A stretch of 64,000 nt of DNA from Lota lota (Eukaryota > Chordata > Actinopteri > Gadiformes > Lotidae). Position numbers and translations under genes: made by a program. The notes below the pieces were generated by a model that did no database searches, was not told the origin of the DNA, and was given only the letters and a program-made list of their open reading frames with translations. Shown one piece after another: positions 23,048 to 55,960 of the stretch. Location: positions 2,961,001-3,025,000 of the forward strand of contig JACYXH010000363.1 in NCBI GenBank assembly GCA_026745465.1. The letters are read 5' to 3'. How positions within the stretch are numbered: the stretch's first letter is position 1; each line of letters starts with the position of its first letter.

Positions 23048-24129
23048 TACCTGCCGGCCTATCAGACGAGTAGGCAACCATGCACGTACCACGCACCCTG
23101 GGGCACGCTTGTCTCCACGTAGGCGCTGCTTATACCCAATGCACCAATGCGCACACACACACACACACACATGTACATGCACGTTTACATACACATGAAT
23201 GCAGAATACACTGGAAGTCATCGGAGTTGGCTCTTGGTTTTTTTGTACAGACAATTTCTCTTGTGCAGCAACTGAATCTGCTGTAGTTTCACTTGTGAGA
23301 AGTAAAAGGGACCACCTATTTTATGTGTGCGTGTGTGTGTGTGTGTGTGCATGCATGTGTGTGTGTGGATTTGTGTGTTTGTGCGTGTGTGTCAGTGGAA
23401 TGGGGGTAGAGCCGGGGGGGGGGGGGGGGGGGGGGGGATTCTTGTTAAAAACAAAAAGGTAGCCTAATTACTTTTGTTACCTCCTTGATCCCCTGCCACA
23501 CACACACCCAGCCACAAAAACACACATACACACACACACACACAGGTTCTCTCTCATAAGCAGCTGTTGTTAGAATGAGCAGTTTCCAATTCACCTTCTT
23601 TTGGAAAACGGCATGGGAGGAGGAGGAGGAGGAGGAGAAGGAGAGTAACTGACAACACATAACCACTGCTGTCAAACACACATGGTCTCTCCTGTGCCAC
23701 ACCATCTTTGTCTTTCGTTGTCAATCCCCCTACCCCTCCAACCCATTTTGTTCCCCAACGACGTGCCGTATGAGATTTATTCATGTTGTTCTGTTTTATC
23801 TGGTTCACAGCAAAATGGGAGCAAAATGAAGGGACATCATGTCCTCAATTGTAAGACACCCTACACCCCATAATACTTTAGAGATATTTTAAATGATGGA
23901 TTTAGGACACATTTCGGTTAAGACCAAATGTTCACCATATTCCAATGGAATCATACCCAATAAATTGTGGGTATCTTGTGTTTTCTTTTTTTATTACAAT
24001 TGCCCTATTATGCTGGTGTCACGTTCGAGTCCCTGGCAATTTGAGTAATTGTTCTAGTTAGTGCATCCTTTTGTCTTGTGCTTTGAAAACTTCCTTGATC
24101 AGAGTACCAGGTGTCTTTGTAAAAATAAA
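23048..24129 (+). other. unc119b: unc119b 3' UTR with poly(A) signals
   Basis: Sequence after the TAA holds (CA)n and (GT)n patches and a pure run of 24 G (23414-23437). Two AATAAA hexamers, at 23959-23964 and 24124-24129, are possible cleavage signals. The UTR end is inferred. Confidence 0.55.
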
Positions 24130-24226
24130 CTATATATATATATATGTACATTTCTTACGCTATACTGTGGCCATGACGTTTTGTTTTCCTTAAATGTTCA
24201 CCTACACGTGTAACCCACACCACAAA

Positions 24227-24245
24227 TGGCCGCTAGGGGGAGTGC
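24227..24245 (+). promoter_or_regulatory. Strong CTCF-like motif between unc119b and msi1
   Basis: TGGCCGCTAGGGGGAGTGC matches the extended CTCF consensus TGGCCASYAGGGGGCGCTR closely. It lies about 100 bp after the distal unc119b poly(A) signal, at the left border of the 7-kb gap before msi1. Insulator function is inferred. Confidence 0.6.
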
Positions 24246-26225
24246 AATGATAACATGGTAAAACCCGGACAGTTTTTGTTTTAAACTGGCAGTTCAATGG
24301 CTCACAAGTCAAGCCCATGGATACGTTTATTATATAGATGGCAACGGTAACTGTTTTAAGATCTCTTTGTAACCGAGGCAACTATTATTTATTCTGATTG
24401 TGTAGTCGGCTGTGTTTCATTTTAATATTAATAGGACCTACCCTTTGTAGGCCTATTATAATTATTTCTCATAAACTCCACAAAATATGATAATTAGTGC
24501 CCTGGAGTGTGTGCATGTGCTGTACGGAGGTCAACATTCATAACATGTTATATATACCGATATATGCTTGAATCATTTTAGAAATGTTCTTTCTTCAGCA
24601 CAGTTGGTGGCAACATAACAAAGCCCTGTGGGTTTTAAACCAAATCACACTCCATTTTTATGTTTTTTCTTTCAATGTATCCATTTTCTGTTCCTGGTCT
24701 CTTATCTCCGTGTGCGGCTCTCAATCTCTCCCAGCCTTTCTCAGTTTCTGTCTCCCTTTCCAGCTCTTCTGTCCAAAATCCCATAGTCTTTCTCTCGCCT
24801 TCCTCTCTGTTGCTCTCTCCACACCCCCAGCCTCTCCACCTCCCTCACTCCGTTTTGTCCATTCTTTTCCTCCTCTCTCACCTGGTAACCAGACCTCTGG
24901 AGCACAGTGTTGAGTTTCCACTTTCCCAGAGAAGAGGACAATCTGAGCTACACACAAAAAGAGCCACATTGGAACACAACCCTCTCTCTCTCTCCTGACC
25001 CACCAACCCCCACGCTCTCTCTCGACCTCCCTTTTCATTTTCTTCCTCTCACTCACTACCTACCTATGAAGTGTTCGTACACACATAACCATGTGTTTGA
25101 GACAGCACACCCTCACAGACACTCACACACACACATGCCCACACACAAATGTACCCACGCACACCTACACCCACACAAGCATTGACGTAGAAACGCGCAT
25201 ACATTTGCACATAAGATGGGTCTGTCACAGTTGGTCTGCATTCACATTCACTCGTGTTGAAACTCTGAAGACACTGCTGTTCTGAGGACATAGTCAAATG
25301 TGGATAAACGAACATTATTTCACTGCCGTCGTCTTTTTATGCTGTTTTCTGTCTGTGTTTAGTATCTTTATGTTACTTTACTCTTTTCTTCTCTCCTCGT
25401 TACATAATTTGCTGTCCAATCGTCATTTTTCCCGACATACTGTCCGATACATGCCACGCAATAGTCTGTATTGGCAAAATCTGCAATATTGACAGCAGTT
25501 TATCTGCAAAATGTGGCGGTTCGATACTAGCTGTTGCATCAGTCCCTCCTTAATGGTGACATCATGGTGCGCTTGTGAGATGATTGGCCAATTAGAAGAC
25601 TACTCATGCCCTATTAGGGGTCGTGAACAAAGTAAATTGATTGTTGATTGCTGATACACACTTGTACACACAGATAAATATGCACATACATATCCCCCCC
25701 AACTCACACACACATACAGGCACACACATAAACACACATTCTGTTTCGCCGATCAATCAAAGGAAATACAGAGCGCGATCCAGCTGATGGCCCATTAATT
25801 TATAGGCTTCCATTGAACTGGAAGGAACGCATGCTGTGGCTTGGGCACCGTCACACAGCATCTCTATTTCACTGAACTATCAACCCTATTTGAATACCAT
25901 ACAAATTCCATGATTTCCCATTTTCCTGTACACAAATGTCAAAGACAACCACTTAATGACGTGCACGTCTGTGTGTGTGTGTGTGTGTGTGTTTGTGAGT
26001 ATGTACACGCACACACGCACACATACACGTTAGACTCACTCCCCAACAAACTGGACAGGTGGACTAATCTAACATGCACACACACAGACACACGTTGACA
26101 CACATGTGCACACACACACACACACAATTTGCAACTTGTTAATGGAACAACCCTGAAATAAGAGGTAAGGGATAACTGGTTGATTAAGTGATCCCACCTA
26201 TGAATACCCACACAACACCACTTCA

Positions 26226-26291
<66 letters not shown>

Positions 26292-26550
26292 TACGCCCCA
26301 TCAGAGGGACAGGGGACAGTAGTCCCCTATAAATAGCCAGGAGGAATGGCGTTGATATGCCTGTGAAGAGAAGTAGAGGGGGGGGGGGGGGGGGGGGGGG
26401 GGAGTGGAAAAGGGATTAGAAAAGATACAGAGACATATTGCAAGTTGGTCTGTGTGACGTGTGCATGTGTGCATGTGTGTGTGTAGTGGTGTGGTTTCCT
26501 TGCTGCTGACCAAACTCTTTCATTGCCACTCCCCTTTTATTTCTTTGTTG

Positions 26551-26731
<181 letters not shown>

Positions 26732-27911
26732 ATCTCTACAAGCAATACCTCGAATGTCCTCATAGATATCATCTAGATATCATTGGTTGCCAGGGGGGGC
26801 TGTTGTTTCAATGCTGGTATGACCACTTCATAAACACAACACAACACAACACATATAAACACAACACATTCCAACACAATGTTTTTTTTTGCACATGACG
26901 ATCATCTACTACTACTTACATCACGCCAGGGCCTGACGTGACATTGGACTTAAACATGGTCATGAATATGTGCATGTGTCACGGTCCTGATGTCATTTAG
27001 CAGCACCTGCTCAGTGACATCACCACGGAGCAGGAGTGGAGGAAATGTGAGCAGAGCTGAAACCTATTAGCTGAGCACCAGAGCGCCTGTTAGCAGGGCA
27101 CTTAGCTCCGCTCCCAAACTGTTTACATGTGCATTATGGGGCAAACAAAAAAGTCTGTGTACACCACATCAAGTATTATTTCTCCCAATACACATACTAC
27201 CATTACTATGAAAATAAAATAAAGTCTCACGATAGTGGGGACAAGGGATGAGTCAAAGGCTGTCATTAAAAATATGAATACTGTAGTTTTAAAATAACAG
27301 AATGGAATGTTTTAATTAATTAAAACTGATTAATTTAATTAATTAATTTTATATTTTGCTCTATGTTATATGTCAAGAATGATCAGCAACTTCTGTGCCA
27401 ATACAAATTCGGTTAACATGCCAAAACAAATCAGACAACTGTATTTAAGAGTTAATAAAGTTATAATAAGTAAGCCAGTCATAAATGTTATATAATATCT
27501 TACAAGACAGTAATGGAAATAATCTGCCTCCAAGTGTTAGCCTGATCTTAACCAGTGTCCTCGTGTTCATATTTTGTTCCTGTTCCTGTTGTGTGTCCTG
27601 TATCTGTGTGTGCTTTACATGTGTATGTGTGTGTGTGTGTATGTGTGTATGTGTGTGTGTGTGTCTGTCCATGTGTATGTGTCTGTGTGTGTGTGAGCCG
27701 GTGAGTGTCACTATGTGTATTTGTTATGATATATTTGCGCTATATATTATTCCTGATTACACCTCTGCTGTCTTGAACTCTGATACCACCAGCAGACATA
27801 AATCGTTCTTTGTGTCATCAGGGTAAATAGATTGTAGTCTGTGCATATTCCCAGCAAGCCTACTGCCTACTCTCACCAGCCATTCATACATCCAGTACCA
27901 CTGGTTCCCTG

Positions 27912-27913
<2 letters not shown>

Positions 27914-28006
<93 letters not shown>
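27914..28006. repeat. Compound (TG)n-(GA)n microsatellite
   Basis: About 67 bp of TG run directly into 26 bp of GA, the same order as the array at 10539-10638. Confidence 0.98.
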
Positions 28007-28010
<4 letters not shown>

Positions 28011-28560
28011 GTGTGTGTGGTACATGTAAGATTAATAAATAAAAGTTAAGTCAACCTCAGCCAACGATTAAAGAGGTCTGTAAATCTCTCCCACAATCTC
28101 TTCCTTCCTCTCCCTTTCTCTCCTCTCTTTTGTCTCTCCCCGGGCCACACCTTCCCCTGGGGGATGACAGGATTGTGATCGGAGAAGGGAGGTGGAGCCC
28201 CTGGCACAAGCACAGGTGTGCTCGTTTCCTCCCTCACCTCTCTCTCTCGCTCGCTCTTCTCTTTCCCTCTCTCTCCCTCACCTCACTCTCTCATGTAATG
28301 ATTTCTTTAGCCAGCCACCTGACATATGGAAGAAAATGCCCACAGCAAATGGAATGCTTTAAAATGGGCCCTGGGTTATTTATTTTTGTGTGCTTCCGAA
28401 ACAAAGTCACCTTATTCAAGTTATTTTGCTCCATACTTTTATTCTTCTTCCACAGACATCTCAGTTTATTTTTATTTTTTAATTTTCTCTATGATCCATT
28501 GTCTGCATCCTGTGTGCTCAGCAGAGCGGAGCTGAAATAAGCCACCGCTTGTTTACATAC

Positions 28561-28577
28561 TGCATTGCATGCAAATG
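28561..28577 (+). promoter_or_regulatory. POU octamer with SOX-like half-site
   Basis: CATTGCATGCAAAT contains a perfect POU octamer ATGCAAAT (28569-28576) preceded by CATTG, resembling a compressed SOX-OCT composite. It lies about 2.9 kb before the msi1 start, away from microsatellites. Regulatory use is speculation. Confidence 0.3.
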
Positions 28578-29983
28578 ACGCCGTGTACCTTTAAAAGAGT
28601 GTAGCCACGGGGCTGAGAGCTGACACAGCCATATTTACTGGCTTTAAATCCACAACTTGCCTTTCACACTCTTTCTTATTCAACCCCCCACCCCCCACCC
28701 CCACCCCCAACCCTTAACTTGAATTGCCTTTCAAAGGGCCTGCGGTGATGGCGGTGAGGAGCAGGTCCCAGGCCCTGAAGGGTCAAAGGTCAGTAACAAT
28801 AGATAATAGATTTCCCACTCCTGGGTCAGCTTTGGTCAAGAAAACAAAGGCAGGGAAGACCTGGAGCGGACAGACTTATCCCACTGTTTGGAGCTGGAAG
28901 AGTGACAAGACAGAGTGCTGGGGATACGGCAGGGAGAGAGAGACAAAACCATGCATTGTTAGCATCATCCATCTCTCTCTCTTTCTTGCTCACCTGTTCA
29001 CTAAAAAAACGTCATTACACACACACACATGCACTCATTCCAACCACAAAATAAGTTTGTTTCCAACATCTGCTTTTACAAATGCAGGAACATACCGAAG
29101 CTGTTGCCTCGGCCCATCAAACCATAGTTTTGAGCAAGGACTTTCCCCATGAAGCAGAAATCTGAAGTCAACTGAATGTTCACTTTTCCTCTGTGGTTGT
29201 TGTCATCACATAAGAGACGCTTTAATTAATAGACCACTTTTAAAAGTGAGTGAAGTTACTGTGTTCACTTGTCCTGACCAACCTCTGCTTGTTTCCTCTC
29301 CTCCCCCCATCCTCCCTTCTATCTCTCTACTCTGTTTAATGCGGCCCAACTTCAGCCCTCCCCCCACACAGCCCTCTGCCTCCCCCCCAATGCCATTGAT
29401 CATGCATGCAGAAAGCCAGCACGCCCCAGACCGTGGCCCTAGCCAGGATAGGCTAGCTGGGTGCAAGGGCCTGTCCTACATACTGTTCCTGTGCTTCGCA
29501 CCACAGGGCCAGTCACTCCACTCCTGCCCCCTACCTACCTCCCCACCCCCCCACCACAATCTAACTCTTTCTCTCTCTCTCTTTTGCCACACTGGCATGC
29601 ACACGAACGCCCTGCGGACTCTCTCTCTCTCTCTCATACACACACACACACACTCACACACACACACACACATACTTGGAGCATCACGTGACACTGGGAA
29701 TAGAAAACAGAGAAGTGATGAGTTTGCCGGCGGTGGAAGTGGATGTACAAGGTGTTGAGGCCATGGTGTCTCTTGTGCATACACACAACACACATACAAA
29801 ACACAACACAAACACACACAACATACACACACATACACAGCTTACAACAACATGTACAGTACACAGATGCTACTGGATGCATTCGATGCAACATCTGGGC
29901 GCCGCCGTGCAAATCAAACATGTAACATGAGAATATAGTTGTGCGGAGGATGTCTTTGTGAGAAGCCTTACCGAACACTATGT

Positions 29984-30037
<54 letters not shown>

Positions 30038-30312
30038 ATGTCATTGGACACATTTGCTTGCATTGTGTGCTGTTTTGTTGTTTATGCCCTTGAAGGTTTG
30101 ATGCTTCATTTTAGATATCTTAATTGTATTAAAAACTTTAATATTGATATATTTCTCATAACAATATTTGTATTCTCTTTGACGGTACTGCAGAGTTCAG
30201 GCCAACCTGACTCAGAACAGCATTGACCACCTTTTGGACCTTATATTACACACTATGACCTTCATACTGTGTTTTTTCTTCTCCATAAGGAACGAGTGAG
30301 TGAATATTGACC

Positions 30313-30324
30313 GTGTGTGTGTGT

Positions 30325-30359
<35 letters not shown>
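30313..30359. repeat. (GT)6 followed by 35 G
   Basis: A short GT array passes into a pure run of 35 G at 30325-30359. Such a tract can form G-quadruplexes and is prone to assembly error. Confidence 0.95.
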
Positions 30360-30360
<1 letters not shown>

Positions 30361-30879
30361 GCTGACCATATTTCGTTTTTTTTTTTGCACGTCTCGAGAA
30401 AGTAGCTGATTTTAAAGGTAATGCTGCTAATCTGTGTGTCAGCTGGTTGGGATGGACTGTCATGTGGGGGTGGGTTAGCCCTTCGACCACCTTGGTTCAA
30501 ACACTGTGGAGCCGAAGGTCATCCATCCAATAGCAACGCGGAGTCGAGAGGAGAGAAAAATGTGGATGAGTGTAAGTCTCCATGAGATCCCATAGAGCTC
30601 GGATGTGTTATAATAAAAAATATATATAATATAAGGTTTTAGATTCTAAAATGAACAAGCAGTCTAAAGATGGTAGATGGATGGGGCAGGAAAGGTTTGG
30701 TTGAATGAGGTCATCGGATGGATGCTTGTTTAAGAGAATATATGTGTTTACTGTTTACTACATTATTAGGAACAACAAATAAATGCGGGGTTATATCCAA
30801 CGTTTGCACCAGAGGTCGTCTGAAGAGGAATACGGCATGCTTCGTCCTCTGTGGCAATATGACCTTGAATATCCCTGAC

Positions 30880-31217
30880 ATCTCCTCTGATCCCTCTCAA
30901 AGTACGACTCCACCGCCCGCACTGCATCTCCCGTGTGGCGAACGGGGCGTTTTTAATGTCGGCGCTGTCCAAAAATTTTAAATAAATGTGCATTCTGCAC
31001 AGATATGCGCTGTCGTCGCTCGGAGACGACTCGAAAAGCTTTAATGGGCCATGATGTTGCGATCAAGCGATGACGTCCGCGGCGGGGAAACACGCTACAC
31101 AGTGCGCCGATGGCATGAATAAAGGCAACGTGCTGAGGAAGATGGGAGGTCCGACGCTGGGTAGGCTATGGAAAAAAACGAGGTAGGAGGCGGAGTCTTT
31201 CTCTCGACTGTGTGTTT

Positions 31218-31275
<58 letters not shown>

Positions 31276-31451
31276 TCGCGCGCGCGCGTCAGTGCGTGCG
31301 TATCTCTCGCTCTCTCCCAGCTCGTCCCTCCCCCTTTTTGACGAAACACCCCACCCCCACCCACCCGCCTCGGCCACCCGCCCCTGAGTCTGGAGCAGTG
31401 GAGCTCACTGCTTTCCCTCGCCTCTCAGTGCGGGAATACTAGTGAAGCAGA
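30880..31451 (+). promoter_or_regulatory. msi1: CpG-rich msi1 promoter and 5' UTR region
   Basis: CpG density rises sharply here compared with the preceding gap: cgatgacgtccgcggcgggg near 31070, cgcgctcgcgcgcgcgcg at 31270-31288. No TATA box is evident near the coding start. The TSS cannot be fixed. A CREB/ATF-like TGACGTCC lies at about 31072. A (TG)n-(CG)n tract crosses the middle (31209-31289). Confidence 0.55.
31209..31289. repeat. Alternating TG/CG tract, potential Z-DNA
   Basis: About 61 bp of TG followed by about 19 bp of mostly alternating CG, all alternating purine-pyrimidine apart from one break. It ends about 160 bp before the msi1 ATG. Confidence 0.95.
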
Positions 31452-51477
<20,026 letters not shown>

Positions 51478-54115
51478 GAAGGCTCAGGTCACTGAACACA
51501 GGATGGGCTCTCCTGGGCTGATGAACGGATCAAACCTGCTGGGTGCCCATAGATGGCACAATTTGATTGCTGTTCACAGGCTCTACCAGAATGCTGGCTC
51601 CCTGCGGCTCCACCCACCAAGTGAAGATTTGTTTTTTTGTTAAATACTAAACTCTTGTTTGGTCGTACTAATCTCACCCCAACACTCACCCCCCCTCCCC
51701 TGTCTCTCCTCTTCTTATCTCAACTGTCCTCCTATAGGCTGATAACTAGGTAACTCCATTTCTGTTTCCTTTACAGCAGGTTGAAATATGAAAACTGCAA
51801 CAGACAAACAAACAAAAAAATAATCTAACAAATCTCCGGTCAAAGTTTGTCATTGTATTCATGACAAGTACGGAGAAGAGTTTTTTTTTTTGCTTACTTT
51901 AAGACATTTTCTAATTATGTTATTTTATTTTTATGTACGGTGTTTTTCTCTTTATGAAATATGTTGAATCTGTTACTGACGTGAGAGAGGAAAAGAAAAT
52001 GCTGTTAAATAGGGTTTCATTTGTTTCCAAAAGAAATCAGACCATTTTCAACTATATGAGCGGTCTGGCACAGCAGGCAAATTCCTTGAAAACACACATA
52101 AAAAACGTAAAAAAATAAAAATAACAACTAAACTCAAGTGTCACAGGAAACATTAAAAAAATACTAAAATGTATATTTTGGTAGTCTTTAAAAATCAAAC
52201 CTTTGTAATATTGCTATTAATATTGACAGTAATAATGATAATCTGTAAGGTATTTTATTCTGTAATTGGTTTCAAAGCAATGTTTTTATGTCTTCCTGTA
52301 AGATATTGTAAATATACGCGGGGGGGGGGGAGGGGTTACTCTACTGGTTAACATACCATTGACTGGTTGATGGAAAAAAAGGTACTAGTAGTAATTTAAC
52401 TGGACATCATCAACTACTTAGTATGGTCATCTCACTGTTTTACTCAGTATGCATACAGGATGTATACCAGCGTCAAGATGTGCATTCAATCACAGAGGGC
52501 CGCCCATCATTGTCTAGAAAAGCGATGCAATGGACATCTCGAAGGCCGATTTCAAAGAACACATCTGGCATATCCATTATGTAAAATGGAAACATTTTCT
52601 TCTTGTTACCATTTTTGAAAATTCATAGACTTTTTTTGGATGAAGGAAAAACAAAACGAACAAGAAGCAACTATTCAGTTTGTAATTAATGCAACACCGC
52701 GATCGGGTGCAGATCGATTACGATTATACTCTTACTTGAGAGAAGAAAATATTAGACTTTTAAAATGCATGGCTATCTCCTTTTAAATTTCTGTTTGGAA
52801 GATGATTGGTCCAAGGACGGAAGATGGCGAAGGCCTAGTCATGCAAGATGGCGATCGAGGGTTTGGTTGGGGGCGGGGGTGGGATTACGGGGTTTAAGGG
52901 GTTGACTGGCGCTATTTGGAATGGATTATATATATATACTTATATATATTTTTTTGCTCAGTTTTCCTTCGTAACTTTTTGATTTTGTTTTTTTGTTGCC
53001 ATTCTCTTATGTGGTGTTATCAACGGTGAAAAACAAATGAAGGACTTTCTGAAGTGAGTCTAAAAAAAGATACATTGAGGCCATGTTTTTTGTCCTTTTT
53101 ACTGCGCGATGGAAGGTGCATGAACTCGTGTCTGCGTGTGTGAGAGACCGAATGTCTGCACACATTTATTAATGTGTAACATGGAACTACTTTTGGCTGA
53201 CGAAGGAAACCATTTCGATTCGCCAGTTTCGGTACTGAAAATATTAGCCCCCGTTCCATTCTGGTCTTAAAATCCCCCCTTTTCCCACTACACATTTCAA
53301 TTCAGCATTTCATCGGTGGGGGTGGGAACTGTGTTTTAATACATAGACTTCAATGCTCTCTGCAATCCCACACGTTTTATTGTTTAGCATACACCCAGTG
53401 ACTAAATGTAACAATGACCAGAGGGATTCTGGAGGAGAAGCCAGACATGGAACAGGGCATTCCCAGACAGTCCTGCAGAGAGGACTTCTGTCTAGACCAC
53501 AGTGTCTAGCAGCAAACAACTAAATGCTGAAACTACAATAATAACATTAATTTTCTTTATTTCCCCCTATGGGATCCATGGGATAATCTTACGATAGATA
53601 TCTTCAGCACAATTTCATCGTTCACTGCAGATTTGATTAGAAAATTCTAGACAAAAGTTAGACAAAGTACCTCTCTTAAGGCTATCTGGGACAAGACATG
53701 AAACTACTACTGCTGGACACCAACACTGTAACTTTTTATCTTACAACAAAGCAATAAGTTATTTTTTACCTTACAAATGATAATAAAACTATTATTGGTG
53801 ATATGCGATGATGTTGACAATTCTGCGGCATTAAGACTTATTTTCAAAAAAAAAAGTAACTATATTTTTCTGTTTTCAAGTCTTGTTCCCCGTGTACAGT
53901 AATTTTGAAGCTGTTCTTGTTTGTGTTGACGTCAGGAAAATGGCCTATGTTTTGAGTAGAGCTGAAAACTCTGGCTATGAGCCCTTGAACAACAGTTGAC
54001 TTAAACTATCATTTGGGGCTGTTTTATACCAAGCTTTATCACAATGTTTTTTTTTTTTTCCTCTTTGGAAATTTCGATTTTAAAATTCCTAATAAATTAT
54101 TCTAAAGCATTGTCT
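51478..54115 (+). other. msi1: msi1 3' UTR
   Basis: About 2.6 kb after the TGA with AT-rich sequence and few microsatellites until an AATAAA at 54091-54096, followed by a GT-rich stretch (tgtctggtttgtgtcgtttt) typical of the cleavage region. A Pumilio site TGTAAATA lies at 52307-52314. A long regulated UTR fits a gene under heavy post-transcriptional control. The extent is inferred. Confidence 0.7.
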
Positions 54116-54975
54116 GGTTTGTGTCGTTTTGTTGTGGTTATCTGTTATTTTCTTCACACAGATTATACAGTTTGACTTTTCGAAAACCAAAAGCCCAACA
54201 AATAAAATAACAACCTTAAAGCTTTGCTTTAAAGAGCACGTAAGTGTTTTATGTAGAACATTTAGTTTGTGATGCACTCATACGCCCTTGACTACCACCG
54301 ACCACCAAAAGCTTTTAGTGACACTTTCAGCACTTGCATTTCTGTAGATGCTCCAATATTGATTGTATGCTTTTGATTGTTCTTAGCCTCAACTTAAAGT
54401 CAATTTGGACAAAGATATCTGGTAAATTAATAATTATTAATGTCTTAATTTATCTGCAATGTTTCGTTCTTGTATAACTCAAGTCACGAACATGCAAGGG
54501 GATATTTAGTTTTTCGGAAGACGCAAGTGAGAGTGAAAACCGAGGCTGATACTTCACACCTCTTCTGGGAGCGATAGCTTGGACTCAGGCCAGCAGGGTC
54601 TGGGATCTCTTCCCTTTCCCCGACCACTAAACTCTCTGGTTCCTAACCCCCTTGTGGCAGACTTTCTTCCCACACAGGTCAGGTTATAGAAGAGAGAGCC
54701 ACCAACACCACAACAGCACGGCTCTCTATGCAACCTGTCGCTCTCTTGCTCGCCCCCCCCCCCCCCCCAAGAGTCAAGACTGAAGCCTTGCTTGCTTTTG
54801 TCCCTCACAGAGGACTCACCCACAGGCCCTGAACATTTGGACTTTTTTCTTCGTTGTTGATGATTTTACTGATTTCTGGTGGCTTGCGGTTCTTTTCCTG
54901 GTCTAATTTCTGGAGTCTTTTCCAGCCCCTAACCCCGATCTGTGCTTCTGAACTGTGCTTCCATTGTTGGCCACG

Positions 54976-55960
54976 ATGTCTGAAGGAGTCATAGGTTCGG
55001 ATGTGAAGCGCTCCATCAACTTCTTAGACGGTATTTCAGTGGGAGAACAGGAGCCCCCGCCTCCACTCAAAAGCTACCTTTGTTTGACTATTTTCACCTG
55101 CTTCTGTCCAGCCTACCCCATCAACCTCTTAGCCCTGGTCTTCTCAATCATGGTAAGCACGACTAACCCCATCGCCAGGGGCCTAGTATATAAATAAAAA
55201 AATTGTAACACAGTACTAGACGTCCATTTGCAGGGCTTGTCACCGAAATATTTGAATGGATCAGTCAAATAATGTAACTGATTCAATTCTCTGGGAATAT
55301 GGCCACCATAATAAGAGCTGTTGATGTCCTGTGATGTCACTCAGGGAATGGAATGTTGTCTACTACTGAAGGGAGGAACAAAAGCTCTGTCCTCACCATA
55401 CTGTGCATGCTGTGTGTTTGACATACATATTAACTTATGTCTCATTAGTCAATATTGTGGTGACTAGAGATAGACAGATCGCTTGATCGATTATAGATAA
55501 ATCAAGATTGATTGATCTATAGGTAGTCCGATATATATAGTAGGTATCAAATAGCATATACCTGTGCTATGGCTCAATTGATCGATAGACAGACGGCTAG
55601 TTGGATACAGACGGCTAGTTGGATACAGACAGACAGTCAGACCTGATAGATATCAAACAGCATATCCCTGTGCTGTGGGTACCAGTCCAGGTACAGTTAC
55701 TATAATGGAGATTACGACGGGTCCCAGCGCCTGGGAAGGAACGCTTTTTATGTGGCCATCGCCTCCGTCATCATCGGCCTTGTCATCATCGCCACCATCT
55801 GCACCGTTCATTTCACTAACGTAAGCCATTGCCTCGAGTTGTTTAACATTGAAATACATTTGAATGTTATGTTGTTTGCCATTGGCTATATTTATATTGG
55901 TGAATGTTCACTTTGTACGGGTTGCGTTGTGTTTTCCATCTGTTACAGCTCGACTACTAG
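54976..55960 (+). CDS. tmem233: TMEM233, CD225/dispanin-family membrane protein
   Basis: Small neuronal membrane protein of the dispanin (CD225) family; in mammals TMEM233 is reported to interact with Nav1.7 and to be needed for the action of stinging-tree peptides. Exons are 54976-55152, 55686-55820 and 55949-55960, all GT-AG and phase 0, giving 107 residues, close to the mammalian length. Residues 34-59 form the intramembrane segment with the family core CFCPAYPIN, whose cysteines are palmitoylation sites in relatives. Residues 66-80 hold the loop NGDYDGSQRLGRNA; residues about 80-102 are the transmembrane helix ending CTVHF. The last exon codes only for Leu-Asp-Tyr and the stop. ATG 54976 was chosen because it gives the family's N-terminal length; the frame has no earlier ATG. 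An AATAAA lies at 56127-56132. The start is only about 860 bp after the msi1 poly(A) site. Confidence 0.93.
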
